A DNA stretch of 32,224 bases from positions 1 through 32,224 of the forward strand of contig NZ_JAQGKZ010000031.1 in assembly GCF_028289855.1 (NCBI RefSeq), read 5' to 3'. Of the stretch, positions 17,644 through 25,397 are shown in pieces; position 1 is the first letter of the stretch, and the number at the start of each line of letters is the position of its first letter. Source of the stretch: Sphingomonas bacterium (GTDB lineage Bacteria > Pseudomonadota > Alphaproteobacteria > Sphingomonadales > Sphingomonadaceae). Under the pieces are notes generated by a model, which saw only the letters and a program-made list of their open reading frames with translations, did no database searches and was not told the DNA's origin. The position numbers were made by a program, and so were the translations under genes.

Positions 17644-18125
17644 TCATTCTCGGTCTCGACCCCGGGCTCGGTACGACCGGCTGGGGGCTGATCCGCGCCG
17701 AGGGCAACCGGCTGTCGCACCTCGCCAACGGGCACGTGAAGACCGATGCGAAGGACAGCCTGGCGCGGCGCCTGGCGCACCTCGACAGCCAGCTCGCTGC
17801 GCTGATCGCCGATCACGCGCCCGACGCGGCGGCGGTCGAGGAAGTGTTCGTCAACATGAACCCGCAATCGACGCTCAAGCTGGGCCAGGCGCGCGGCGTC
17901 GTGCTACTCGCGGTCGCGCGCGCCGGGATCGAACCCGGCGAATATGCCGCGCGGCTGGTCAAGAAGGCCGTGGTCGGGGTCGGCAGCGCGGAGAAGCCGC
18001 AAGTCCACGCGATGGTCGCGCGGCTGCTGCCCGGCGTGACGATCGCCGGAGCGGACGCGGCCGATGCGCTCGCGGTCGCGATTTGCCACGCGCATCATGT
18101 GGCGTCGGCGCGCCGGCTGGGCTGA
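17640..18125 (+). CDS. ruvC: Crossover junction endodeoxyribonuclease RuvC
   Basis: RuvC resolves Holliday junctions by paired cuts, working with RuvAB. The 161-residue protein carries the four acidic catalytic residues at standard places: Asp7 ([13 protein letters not shown]), Glu67 (AVEEVF), Asp139 and Asp142 (GADAADALA). [15 protein letters not shown] is also family-typical. The start is ATG 17640, overlapping the upstream membrane-protein stop by 4 bases; the longer open frame is out of register with any RuvC sequence. Confidence 0.97.
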   Translation: MIILGLDPGLGTTGWGLIRAEGNRLSHLANGHVKTDAKDSLARRLAHLDSQLAALIADHAPDAAAVEEVFVNMNPQSTLKLGQARGVVLLAVARAGIEPGEYAARLVKKAVVGVGSAEKPQVHAMVARLLPGVTIAGADAADALAVAICHAHHVASARRLG

Positions 18126-18148
18126 TCGAGCACTTTCCTACATTCGGC

Positions 18149-18163
18149 GTTCCTGTTAGGTTC
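18149..18163. promoter_or_regulatory. SOS (LexA) box of alphaproteobacterial type
   Basis: GTTC-CTGTTAG-GTTC, exactly the GTTC-N7-GTTC consensus known for LexA in alphaproteobacteria, lies in the 168-base space between ruvC and ruvA. It suggests damage-inducible transcription of ruvA and the genes after it. Recognition by consensus only. Confidence 0.8.
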
Positions 18164-18261
18164 CGCGTGATGCGCACTCTTTCCGTCAGCTTCGTTCACC
18201 ACCGCCGCATGTCGCGAGCTGATGCGTCGCGGCGGTTTGCAGCCGGTCCCATGGCCACTGC

Positions 18262-18285
18262 GAACATTGGGAACATTCGCGAATG
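18262..18285. promoter_or_regulatory. Direct repeat and 12-bp palindrome just upstream of ruvA
   Basis: GAACATTGG and GAACATTCG (18262-18279) are tandem nine-base near-copies. The second overlaps a perfect palindrome, CATTCGCGAATG (18274-18285), which ends 8 bases before the ruvA start codon. The role is unknown; it could be an operator or part of the ribosome-loading region. Confidence 0.4.
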
Positions 18286-18293
18286 ACTCGGCT

Positions 18294-18887
18294 GTGATCG
18301 CGCACCTCAAGGGACGCCTCGAAGCGACCGGCATCGACCACGCGGTGATCGATGTCGGCGGGGTCGGCTATCTGGTCGCGGTGTCGGCCAAGACGCTCGC
18401 GGCGATCGGCCCGGTCGGCGAGGCGGCGACGCTGTTCACCGAGATGCTGGTGGCGGAGGATTCGATCCGCCTGGTCGGCTTCGCGCGGCCCGATGAGCGC
18501 GACTGGTTCCGCTTGCTGACCGGGGTACAGGGCGTCGGCGCGCGCGTCGCGCTCGCGATCCTGTCGGTGCTCGAACCGGTCGATTTGGCGCGCGCTATCG
18601 CCGCGCAGGACAAGGCCACGGTCGGCCGCGCCAACGGCGTCGGGCCCAAGCTCGCTGAGCGCATCGTGCGCGAATTGAAGGACAAGGCCGGCGGTGTGAT
18701 CCCCGGCGGCCTGACGCCGGTGTCGGCGGCGAGCGGCGCGGCGTCGGACGCGGTGTCGGCGCTGCTCAATCTCGGCTTCCGGCCGGCCGAGGCGAATGCG
18801 GCGGTCGGCGCGGCGGAGGAGGAGCTTGGCGCGAGCGCGGGACTGGACGCGTTGGTGCGGCTGGCGCTGCGGAAGGCGGCGAAGTGA
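18294..18887 (+). CDS. ruvA: Holliday junction branch migration protein RuvA
   Basis: RuvA forms the tetramer that binds the four-way junction and loads RuvB. The 197-residue protein begins, from [16 protein letters not shown], in line with the MIGxLxG start of the family. The two helix-hairpin-helix motifs are seen at [17 protein letters not shown] and [15 protein letters not shown], and the C-terminal RuvB-binding domain at [10 protein letters not shown]. The frame is open 24 codons further upstream, but that part is not conserved. Its stop overlaps the next ATG by one base. Confidence 0.96.
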   Translation: MIAHLKGRLEATGIDHAVIDVGGVGYLVAVSAKTLAAIGPVGEAATLFTEMLVAEDSIRLVGFARPDERDWFRLLTGVQGVGARVALAILSVLEPVDLARAIAAQDKATVGRANGVGPKLAERIVRELKDKAGGVIPGGLTPVSAASGAASDAVSALLNLGFRPAEANAAVGAAEEELGASAGLDALVRLALRKAAK

Positions 18888-19477
18888 TGCTGCGTGTTGC
18901 TTTGCCGATTATGGCCATAGGTCTTGCGACGATACCGGCGTCACTTGGCGCCCAAAAAATGTACCCGCCTGGAATTATCGACTCTGCCTGGTGGCCTGAT
19001 CTGATCGACGACGAGCCGCGCTTGTGGCAGCTCGGTCGGCTTCAAGGTTTCAAGACGCGATATCGTTTGGCGATCGCCGGCATTAACCGCTTACGTGCGC
19101 TCGTCCGCATCGACGAAAAGCATGACGGCAGCGGCATAGGCCGTGTCGCCTTGGTGCGCCGATCGGATCCGGGTCGCAGCCTCGACCTCATTGCCGATGC
19201 CGATCGGACCTTCCGCGTTTCGGCGAAAGACATGGCACTGCTCCGCACGCGGATCGCTGCAGCGAACTTGTGGTCAATCGGACCCGAGGAGCACTGGTAC
19301 GTCAAGGACGACATTTGCCTCGACGGTGAACAACTAGCGTTCGAAAGGCTCGATGCCGACGGCTACCGCTTCTCGGAAGCCAACGCGCAATGTACCGCGC
19401 CACCTGTCTTGCTCGTCGTCGCGCAAACGATGATCGAGCTATCGGGCGAACGCCGCGCGCTCGGGTTGCTGCAATGA
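18887..19477 (+). CDS. Hypothetical exported protein
   Basis: A 196-residue protein with a Sec signal peptide ([23 protein letters not shown]). No known domain was recognised. The middle part has a pattern of strands (ALVRRSDPGRSLDLIADADR) and a probable disulfide pair in DDICLDGEQ and ANAQCTAPP; W-x-F/E-R-x-x-x-x-Y-R features recall small sphingomonad periplasmic proteins, but this is weak. The start overlaps the ruvA stop (TGATG), and its own stop overlaps the GFA gene (ATGA), so it lies inside the ruv transcript. Codon use is more relaxed than in ruvA, with more A/T at third positions, hinting at later arrival. Confidence 0.7.
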   Translation: MLRVALPIMAIGLATIPASLGAQKMYPPGIIDSAWWPDLIDDEPRLWQLGRLQGFKTRYRLAIAGINRLRALVRIDEKHDGSGIGRVALVRRSDPGRSLDLIADADRTFRVSAKDMALLRTRIAAANLWSIGPEEHWYVKDDICLDGEQLAFERLDADGYRFSEANAQCTAPPVLLVVAQTMIELSGERRALGLLQ

Positions 19478-19881
19478 GTGAGAACCGAACGCGTCGCGCG
19501 ACTTGCCAGTGCGGCCAGCTCACGGTCGCCTGCACCGGCGACCCCGTGCGCATTTCGACGTGTCATTGCCTCGACTGCCAGCGGCGTTCGGGCAGTTCGT
19601 TCGCCGCGCAAGCACGCTTCCCCGCTGAAAACGTCACCATCACCGGCGAATCGCGGCATTGGACGCGGTTCGGCGACGAAGGCGGCCAGGGCGACATGTA
19701 TTTCTGCCCGACCTGCGGTTCGAACGTCTTCTACCGCCTTCCTGCCGAGCCCGAGCTCGTCGCGGTCGCGATCGGCGCCTTCGCCGATCCGTCATTCCCG
19801 CCGCCGCATTATTCGGTCTACGAGGGCCGCAAGCACGCCTGGGTCGAGATCGTCGGCGACGGCATCGATCGCTATTCATGA
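19474..19881 (+). CDS. GFA family protein (glutathione-dependent formaldehyde-activating-like)
   Basis: A 135-residue protein with the GFA zinc fold: Cys11 and Cys13 (CQCG), CHCLDCQRRSGSSF with Cys30, Cys32 and Cys35, and CPTCGS (Cys78, Cys81). The founder member was proposed to speed formation of S-hydroxymethylglutathione, but most family members have no tested activity. No signal peptide, so it is cytosolic. ATG 19474 overlaps the preceding stop as ATGA. Confidence 0.92.
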   Translation: MSENRTRRATCQCGQLTVACTGDPVRISTCHCLDCQRRSGSSFAAQARFPAENVTITGESRHWTRFGDEGGQGDMYFCPTCGSNVFYRLPAEPELVAVAIGAFADPSFPPPHYSVYEGRKHAWVEIVGDGIDRYS

Positions 19882-19910
19882 CCGCGCGGCACCAAAAGAG
19901 GGTCGGGTAG

Positions 19911-20468
19911 ATGGAAGTCGAAGTCAGCGCCGAGGCCAAGGACAAGCGGCTCAACCGCCTTGTCGCGATCACCGTGGTCGTACTGTCGGTGTTCATGGGG
20001 CTGTGCGGGATCAAGGACGGCAATATCGTCCAGGGGATGCAGGCGGCGCAGGCGTCGTCGGTCGACACGTGGAACGAATATCAGGCCGCGCGCACCAAAC
20101 AGCATATCGCCGAGGCGACGCGCGCAGAGATCGCGCTGCTCGCCACCGACCCGGCCAAGGCCGCGCCGGTGCTCGCCGGGTACGACCGCGACATCGCCAA
20201 ATATGCCGCCGAGGCGCCGAAGCTGGCGGCGGACGCCAAGGCGCAGTCCGACGCGTACGACGCGCTCAACGTCCATGACGACCAGTTCGACGCCAGCGAC
20301 GCCGCGATCTCGACCGCGATCTCGGTCGCGGCGGTGGCGGCGCTGGCCGAGGCCGGGTGGCTGCTCGGGGTGGCGTGGGTGTTCGGCGCGTTCGGGATGT
20401 TCATGGGGCTGTGCGGGTTTTTCGGGTGGGGGTTCCATCCGGCGGTGCTGAGCGGGTTGCTCGGGTGA
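19911..20468 (+). CDS. DUF4337 family membrane protein
   Basis: A 185-residue protein matching the DUF4337 pattern. One hydrophobic segment follows a charged N terminus (LVAITVVVLSVFMGLCGIKDGNI), then comes a region WNEYQAARTKQH and a long Ala-rich helical part (75-130). One or two membrane segments end the protein (ISVAAVAALAEAGWLLGVAWVFG...). It is an inner-membrane protein; function unknown. The ribosome binding site GAGGGT precedes the ATG, 29 bases after the GFA gene. Its stop overlaps the next start as GTGA. Confidence 0.85.
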   Translation: MEVEVSAEAKDKRLNRLVAITVVVLSVFMGLCGIKDGNIVQGMQAAQASSVDTWNEYQAARTKQHIAEATRAEIALLATDPAKAAPVLAGYDRDIAKYAAEAPKLAADAKAQSDAYDALNVHDDQFDASDAAISTAISVAAVAALAEAGWLLGVAWVFGAFGMFMGLCGFFGWGFHPAVLSGLLG

Positions 20469-20965
20469 CCGATGACCAACGCCTCCTAGCGCCCGTGCGG
20501 CGCATCATTCGGCCGCTGTGGATCGCCAGCGCCGCGCTAATTGGCGTGCTGGAGGCATCACCTGCGTCGGCGTGTATGGAATCCGCTGGCCACATGAGCG
20601 TATTCTTTGCGTCGAGGCCAGCCAAAGTGCCTCCCGAAATCGTCGTGCTTAAGGTCGAGGCGCCCGCCGATGCCAAAGATATCGGCGGCATGGACGTTGC
20701 GCTGCTTGAGTCTGCCGACGGCGTGCGCGGCATGACGCGGGTTAGAGTTCTGGTCGAGACGCATTCGCAAGACTGCAAAGAATATAATTTAGGTTTGGTT
20801 GGACGCCCGGCCTACATTTTTGGCAATTACGAGCGGATAAAGAACGGGCCAGTTTTTTTTAGAGCGCGCTGGTTGCCAACCCAATATCCCATCAGGCGAC
20901 GTGGCAGCCCTTGGGAATCCTACGTTGTTGATCCCGCCTATCTGCCAGCACCAGAAAAGAAATGA
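20465..20965 (+). CDS. Hypothetical exported protein whose start copies the ruvB start
   Basis: A 166-residue protein, read from GTG 20465, which overlaps the DUF4337 stop (GTGA). Its first residues, [13 protein letters not shown], are nearly the same as the RuvB start, [13 protein letters not shown]; the first 36 bases agree at 28 positions. After this the sequence turns into a signal-peptide-like segment ([20 protein letters not shown], then Cys), followed by an unrecognised domain of about 130 residues with two or three Cys. Codon use is clearly less GC-biased than in ruvB (for example AATATAATTTAGGTTTGG near 20790), suggesting recent arrival. The stop overlaps the ruvB ATG (ATGA). Confidence 0.75.
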   Translation: MTDDQRLLAPVRRIIRPLWIASAALIGVLEASPASACMESAGHMSVFFASRPAKVPPEIVVLKVEAPADAKDIGGMDVALLESADGVRGMTRVRVLVETHSQDCKEYNLGLVGRPAYIFGNYERIKNGPVFFRARWLPTQYPIRRRGSPWESYVVDPAYLPAPEKK

Positions 20966-21999
20966 CCGACGACGACCGCCTCCTCGCGCCGCTGCGCAAG
21001 CCCGACGACGTCGATGCCGCGCTGCGCCCCAAGACGCTCGACGAGTTCGTCGGGCAGAAGGCGGCGCGCGAAAACCTCCGTGTGTTCATCGCGGCGGCCA
21101 AGGCGCGCGGCGAGGCGCTCGACCATGTGCTGTTCTTCGGGCCGCCGGGGCTCGGCAAGACAACGCTCGCGCAGATCGTCGCGCGCGAGATGGGGGTGGG
21201 GTTCCGCGCGACATCCGGGCCGGTCATCGCCAAGTCGGGCGACCTCGCCGCGTTGCTGACCAATCTCGAGGATGGCGACGTGCTGTTCATCGACGAGATC
21301 CACCGGCTCGCGCCCGCGGTCGAGGAAATCCTCTACCCGGCGATGGAGGACCGCGCGCTCGATCTGATGATCGGCGAGGGGCCGTCGGCGCGCTCGGTGC
21401 GGATCGACTTGCCGCGCTTCACTTTGGTCGGCGCGACGACGCGGCAGGGGTTGCTGACGACCCCGTTGCGCGATCGCTTCGGCATCCCTGTGCGGCTCAA
21501 TTTCTACACCGTCGACGAGCTCCAGCGCGTCGTCACCCGCGCCGCCAGCCTGCTTGACCTCCACGTCGCCCCCGACGGCGCACAGGAGATTGCGCGGCGC
21601 GCGCGCGGCACGCCGCGTATCGCCGGGCGGCTGCTGCGCCGGGTGCGCGACTTCGCGCATGCCGCCGGGCACGAAACGGTCGATGCTGCGGCGGCCGACG
21701 CCGCGCTGACTCGGCTCGAGGTCGACAAGCTTGGGCTCGACGCGATGGACCGGCGCTATCTGACGATGATCGCCGATATCTATCGCGGCGGCCCGGTCGG
21801 TGTGGAGACGCTCGCGGCGGGCTTGAGCGAGCCGCGCGACACGATCGAGGAGGTGATCGAGCCGTATCTGATCCAGCTCGGCCTAGTCGCCCGCACCGCG
21901 CGCGGACGCTGTCTCAACGCGGGCGGCTGGAAGCATCTCGGGCTCAATCCGCCCAAGGATGTGCAGGACGGGTTGTTCGATCAGCCCCCGATCAAATAG
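20962..21999 (+). CDS. ruvB: Holliday junction branch migration ATPase RuvB
   Basis: RuvB is the AAA+ motor that drives branch migration on RuvA-bound junctions. The 345-residue protein has Walker A GPPGLGKT (60-67), Walker [10 protein letters not shown] with Asp111 and Glu112, sensor 1 VGATTR, the arginine finger region PLRDRFG, and a C-terminal winged helix ([21 protein letters not shown]). Length is normal. The ATG overlaps the stop of the preceding hypothetical gene. Its 3' end overlaps the convergent ABC permease gene by 19 bases. Confidence 0.98.
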   Translation: MTDDDRLLAPLRKPDDVDAALRPKTLDEFVGQKAARENLRVFIAAAKARGEALDHVLFFGPPGLGKTTLAQIVAREMGVGFRATSGPVIAKSGDLAALLTNLEDGDVLFIDEIHRLAPAVEEILYPAMEDRALDLMIGEGPSARSVRIDLPRFTLVGATTRQGLLTTPLRDRFGIPVRLNFYTVDELQRVVTRAASLLDLHVAPDGAQEIARRARGTPRIAGRLLRRVRDFAHAAGHETVDAAAADAALTRLEVDKLGLDAMDRRYLTMIADIYRGGPVGVETLAAGLSEPRDTIEEVIEPYLIQLGLVARTARGRCLNAGGWKHLGLNPPKDVQDGLFDQPPIK

Positions 22000-23411
22000 A
22001 CCGCCAACCCCGCGGTTCCGCCGAACAGGAACGCGACCAGGATCCCCACGATCCCCGACACGAAACCGCCTTGGCGGCGCTTGGCGAAGGCGGCGCGCTG
22101 GCCCGGCTTGCCCAGCTTGAGCTCGATGAACCCCGCCAGCGCGCCGCCGATCGCGGTCAGCACCATCGTCACCAGCGCGCCCAACGGCCGGTGTGCCACC
22201 GTCGCCAGGATCGCCGGAATGATCACCGCGAACGGTGCTGCCATCAGCAAGGCCGCGGTCAGCTTGGCGGTATCGACTGATTCCTTGTGGACCGGCGCGA
22301 CGGTGATCAGGTCGGGCGCGTCCTCGGCCGATACGGTCAGCCAGGCGAGGCTGCCCGCCAACTGAGTCGCGACCAGCACGCTCGCGAAGGCGAGGCTCGG
22401 CGCGAACAGCTTGCCGCCGCCCTGCATCGCGCCCAGCACGATCGGCGCCATATAGACCAGCCGCAACACCATCTGAAATAGGAGCGCGGGATCGCGCGCG
22501 AGCAGCCGCCATTCCTTCGCCAGCACCGACCGGAACAGCCCGGCGTGGAACAGCCGCGCGGTCGCCTTGCCCGTCGGTTTCGAGCGCGACAGCGTCATCG
22601 TCGCATCCTGATACCCGCTCAGGAACAGCCGCCGCAGCACCAGCCCGGCGCCCGCGAAGAGCCCGATGCCCACGACCAGCATGACCGTGAGCGACAGCAC
22701 ATCGCCGAACGCGGCGTGGCCTGGGATGCCGCTCCACCCGATATAGCCCAACCCGCGTTCATGGAATTCGCGGAAGGTCCGCTCGATCGACGATTCGCGG
22801 CCATGCTGCCCACGGTTCAGCTGGGAGATCAGGAAGATCGCGCCGCCCAGCATCGCGGCGGAAACTTGCCCGACGGTCCGTGCGGCGCGCGGTCCGGCAA
22901 GCTTCGCCAACACCAACGTGATCGCGATGCCAACCGCCGACGCCGTCATCGCCAGCGCCGCCAGCACGCCCGCTACGCCGAGCAGCCCGGGATGCCCCAG
23001 CACCGCAACGGGTACCGCCAAGGGCAGGATCAGCAGCGCATAGACGGTCACGATCGCCCCGGCGATCCCGACCAGCTTGGCGAGCAGCACCGTCCGCCCG
23101 TCGATCGGCGCGGTGAACATCAGGTCGAGGTCGCGGCGCTCGTACAAGGTCTGCTGGCTGCCCAGGATCGCCTGCGTCGTCATGAACGACAGCATTACGA
23201 CGACAGCGGCGAGCACACCGGTCCCGACCCAGGCGGTGAACGGAATCGGCACGTCCATCAGCCCCCAGGCGATGAAACACCCGCCCGCAAGCCACAGCCC
23301 GCCGAGCGCCAGCCCGAGCCACGCCGCCCATCCCTTGCTGCGGCCGCGCCACGCCAGCCGCAGCTCGTGCCGCGCCAGCCAGGCGAACGATCCGGGCGCG
23401 AGCGCCGCCAT
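21981..23411 (-). CDS. ABC-2-type transporter permease
   Basis: A 476-residue polytopic membrane protein with ten or more hydrophobic segments in two halves: cytosolic N terminus ([16 protein letters not shown]), segments from about 30-50, 65-85, 115-195, then, after a cytosolic stretch with [16 protein letters not shown], segments in 310-470. This two-half design with HELR/KEWR elements is typical of ABC-2 permeases cotranscribed with one ATPase. The substrate is unknown. Start ATG 23411 shares one base with the stop of the ATPase gene (TGATG). Confidence 0.88.
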   Translation of the reverse strand: MAALAPGSFAWLARHELRLAWRGRSKGWAAWLGLALGGLWLAGGCFIAWGLMDVPIPFTAWVGTGVLAAVVVMLSFMTTQAILGSQQTLYERRDLDLMFTAPIDGRTVLLAKLVGIAGAIVTVYALLILPLAVPVAVLGHPGLLGVAGVLAALAMTASAVGIAITLVLAKLAGPRAARTVGQVSAAMLGGAIFLISQLNRGQHGRESSIERTFREFHERGLGYIGWSGIPGHAAFGDVLSLTVMLVVGIGLFAGAGLVLRRLFLSGYQDATMTLSRSKPTGKATARLFHAGLFRSVLAKEWRLLARDPALLFQMVLRLVYMAPIVLGAMQGGGKLFAPSLAFASVLVATQLAGSLAWLTVSAEDAPDLITVAPVHKESVDTAKLTAALLMAAPFAVIIPAILATVAHRPLGALVTMVLTAIGGALAGFIELKLGKPGQRAAFAKRRQGGFVSGIVGILVAFLFGGTAGLAVYLIGG

Positions 23412-24142
23412 CAACCGCCGCTCGTCAGGCGGATGAAAGTGTCTTCCAGCGTCATCCCCTCGGTCCCCGCGCGGTCGCGCAGTTCGTCGAGCGTTCCCTC
23501 CGCCAGCAACTTGCCACCGCCGATGATGCCGATCCGGTCGGCCATTCGCTCGGCGACCTCCAGTATGTGCGTGGTGACGATCACCGTCTTGCCGCGCGCG
23601 ACTTGCTCGGCGAGCGCGTCCTTGACCGCGCGCGCCATCGCCGCGTCGAGCCCGGTCAGCGGCTCGTCAAGGATCAGGAGCTTGGGATCGTGGATCAGTG
23701 CGGCGGCCAGCGCGACCTTCTGTTTCATGCCGCGCGAAAAGCCTTCGCAGCGCGTGTCGCGCTCGTCCCACAGATCGAGCCAGTGGAGCAGCCGCTCGGC
23801 TTCCTCCGCCGCGACGTGCGGGTCCATCCGCCACAGCCCGGCGACGAAGGCGAGATATTCGAGCGGGCTGAGCTTGTCGTACAGCATCGGCTCGTCGGGC
23901 AGCCACGCGGTGATCGCCTTGGCGGCGAGCGGATCGGCGCGCGCATCGACGCCGAAAATCTCGATGCTGCCCGCGTCGGGCCGGGTCAGCCCGACCGCCA
24001 TGCGAAGTGTCGTGGTCTTGCCCGCGCCGTTGGGGCCGAGCAGCGCGTAAAGCTGGCCGGCGGCGATCTCTAGATCGAGTCCGGTGATGACGGGTTTGTC
24101 GAACGCCTTGGAAAGGCCGCGAATCTTGAGGGCAGGGGTCAT
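23411..24142 (-). CDS. ABC transporter ATP-binding protein
   Basis: A 243-residue nucleotide-binding subunit: Walker A GPNGAGKT (36-43), signature FSRGMKQKVALAAAL, Walker B LLILDEPLTGLD and the H-loop VTTHILEV. The Q-loop position is taken by PDEP (AWLPDEPMLYDKL), a feature of the ABC-2 export group that has E/D in place of Q. It partners with the downstream permease. A TAGAAC box ends 9 bases before the ATG with no clear ribosome binding site, so a leaderless transcript is possible. Confidence 0.93.
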   Translation of the reverse strand: MTPALKIRGLSKAFDKPVITGLDLEIAAGQLYALLGPNGAGKTTTLRMAVGLTRPDAGSIEIFGVDARADPLAAKAITAWLPDEPMLYDKLSPLEYLAFVAGLWRMDPHVAAEEAERLLHWLDLWDERDTRCEGFSRGMKQKVALAAALIHDPKLLILDEPLTGLDAAMARAVKDALAEQVARGKTVIVTTHILEVAERMADRIGIIGGGKLLAEGTLDELRDRAGTEGMTLEDTFIRLTSGG

Positions 24143-24164
24143 GCGGCGGTGTTCTAGCTGACCA

Positions 24165-24374
24165 TTACGCCTCGTCCAGTGCGAACAACTGCTCGACCGG
24201 CTTGCCGATCGCCGCGGCCAGCTTGAGCGCCAGGATCGTCGAGGGTACGAACACGCCGTTTTCGACCGTGTTGATCGTCTTGCGGCTGACCCCGACGCGC
24301 TCGGCCAGTTCGGCCTGCGTCCAGCCGAGCCGCGCGCGTTCGTCGCGCAAGATGTTGGTCAGGCCCTCAGCCAT
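24165..24374 (-). CDS. XRE-family HTH regulator (short)
   Basis: A 69-residue helix-turn-helix protein, nearly all of it the Cro/C1-type domain: LGWTQAELAERVGVSRKTINTVENG is the HTH, followed by VPSTILALKLAAAIGKPVEQLF. This is the short YozG/YgzD-like type usually found with a small membrane-protein gene. It starts inside the end of that gene (8-base overlap). It probably represses its own operon at the tandem operator 24826-24861; this is inference. Confidence 0.93.
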   Translation of the reverse strand: MAEGLTNILRDERARLGWTQAELAERVGVSRKTINTVENGVFVPSTILALKLAAAIGKPVEQLFALDEA

Positions 24375-24816
24375 CCTTGAGCGCGCGGCGTTCGAGCAGG
24401 CCGAAGCGCAGCAATGCGGCGGCGATGCCGATCGTCATCAGCGTATGGATCGTCTCGCGCGCGCTGAGCTGTTCGAACAGCGACAGGACATACAGTCCGA
24501 TCGCGCTCACCATCGTTGCGAGGAAGCCGACGCTGAGTCCCGCGGCACGATTGGCGCGGGTGCTTTCGTCGTTGGCCAAGGCCCGAACTGCCGCGCTTTG
24601 GAACAAGCTGCCGCCGGTCGTGAGCAAGACGAGCAGCACCGTCGACATCATCAGCCATCCGCTGATCGCGATGTAATTCACCAGCCGCCTTCCGTCGTCC
24701 ATCCGCGGGCCGCTGAAATAGATCGCCTGCTGCGCCACGAAGATCGCGGCCATCGTCGGCATCATCCGCGCGCGGCGCCGCACCAGCTGGTCAGCGGTTT
24801 CTGTATCGGTCATCAT
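24367..24816 (-). CDS. Four-helix membrane protein paired with the XRE regulator
   Basis: A 149-residue protein with four predicted membrane helices: MPTMAAIFVAQQAIYF, ISGWLMMSTVLLVLLTTG, GLSVGFLATMVSAIGLYVL and TIHTLMTIGIAAALLRFG. No family with known role recognised; proteins of this type often sit directly before a short XRE gene. There are two adjacent ATGs (24816 and 24813) behind GGGGAC. It is the first gene of the two-gene unit under the tandem operator. Confidence 0.8.
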   Translation of the reverse strand: MMTDTETADQLVRRRARMMPTMAAIFVAQQAIYFSGPRMDDGRRLVNYIAISGWLMMSTVLLVLLTTGGSLFQSAAVRALANDESTRANRAAGLSVGFLATMVSAIGLYVLSLFEQLSARETIHTLMTIGIAAALLRFGLLERRALKDG

Positions 24817-24825
24817 CGTCCCCTT

Positions 24826-24861
24826 TGTAACTTACAGGTTACATGTAACCCACAGGTTACA
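24826..24861. promoter_or_regulatory. Tandem 18-bp operator for the XRE/membrane pair
   Basis: Two directly adjacent 18-base units, each TGTAAC-N6-GTTACA (24826-24843 and 24844-24861), agree at 16 of 18 positions. They lie 10-45 bases before the membrane-protein start. With dyad symmetry and this place, they are most easily read as binding sites for the XRE dimer. On the minus strand a possible promoter, TTGCGC, 17 bp, TACATG, runs into the sites. Confidence 0.75.
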
Positions 24862-24896
24862 CCGGCGCAAGGGGCAAAATGCGCGACCAAATGGGT

Positions 24897-24924
24897 TTGC
24901 CTCGCGAGTCCGGCCCGCTAGAGC
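24897..24924 (+). promoter_or_regulatory. Putative ybgC-tol promoter (leaderless arrangement)
   Basis: TTGCCT (24897-24902) and TAGAGC (24919-24924) are separated by 16 bp, and the -10 box ends 7 bases before the ybgC ATG. Transcription would begin at about the start codon. No Shine-Dalgarno sequence is present. Confidence 0.45.
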
Positions 24925-24931
24925 CTTAACC

Positions 24932-25390
24932 ATGACCGCCGCCGTCACCGATCAGCCCGTCGAAGGACGCTTCGACGGACGCGAGCATCGATTCCCGGTG
25001 CGCGTCTATTTCGAGGACACCGATCTATCGGGGGTGGTCTATCACGCCAATTACCTGCGCTTCATGGAGCGCGCGCGGTCGGACATGCTGCGGCTGGTCG
25101 GGGTCGATCAGCGCGGCGTGATGGAGGCGGGCGGGGGCGCGTACGCGGTCGCCGACCTCAGCATCAAATATCACCGTCCGGCCAAGCTCGACGATGCGCT
25201 CGTCGTGGTGTCGCGGCTCACCCGGTTGCGTGCCGCGGCGGTCGCCATTCATCAGCGAGTCATGCGCGGTGACGAAACACTCACCGAGGCGGACGTGACG
25301 GCGGCGCTGGTCGCGCCCGACGGGCGGCCGAAGCGGCAGCCCGCCGAATGGGCGGCGGCGTATGAGAAACTGATCTGGACAGGGGAATAA
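24932..25390 (+). CDS. ybgC: Tol-Pal system-associated acyl-CoA thioesterase YbgC
   Basis: A hotdog-fold thioesterase of 152 residues, cytosolic, acting on short-chain or phospholipid-related acyl-CoA. The family signature YFEDTDLSGVVYHANYL carries Asp31 and His38, and the mid-protein strand DLSIKYHRPAKLDD is also typical. It is the first gene of the ybgC-tolQRAB-pal operon, 7 bases before tolQ, as in many proteobacteria. Confidence 0.95.
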   Translation: MTAAVTDQPVEGRFDGREHRFPVRVYFEDTDLSGVVYHANYLRFMERARSDMLRLVGVDQRGVMEAGGGAYAVADLSIKYHRPAKLDDALVVVSRLTRLRAAAVAIHQRVMRGDETLTEADVTAALVAPDGRPKRQPAEWAAAYEKLIWTGE

Positions 25391-25397
25391 GACCGTA

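Noticed and set aside
18262..18274. GAAC-N5-GAAC as a second SOS box
   Set aside because: Spacing is 5, not the required 7, and GTTC-N7-GTTC at 18149 fits exactly.
22545..24050. A 501-codon plus-strand open frame opposite the ABC transporter genes
   Set aside because: Gln/Arg/Ser-rich shadow; the minus-strand ATPase and permease have all expected motifs.
24826..24861. Tandem repeat as a possible small CRISPR or attachment site
   Set aside because: Only two abutting units with dyad symmetry, no spacers, no cas or integrase genes; operator is the better reading.
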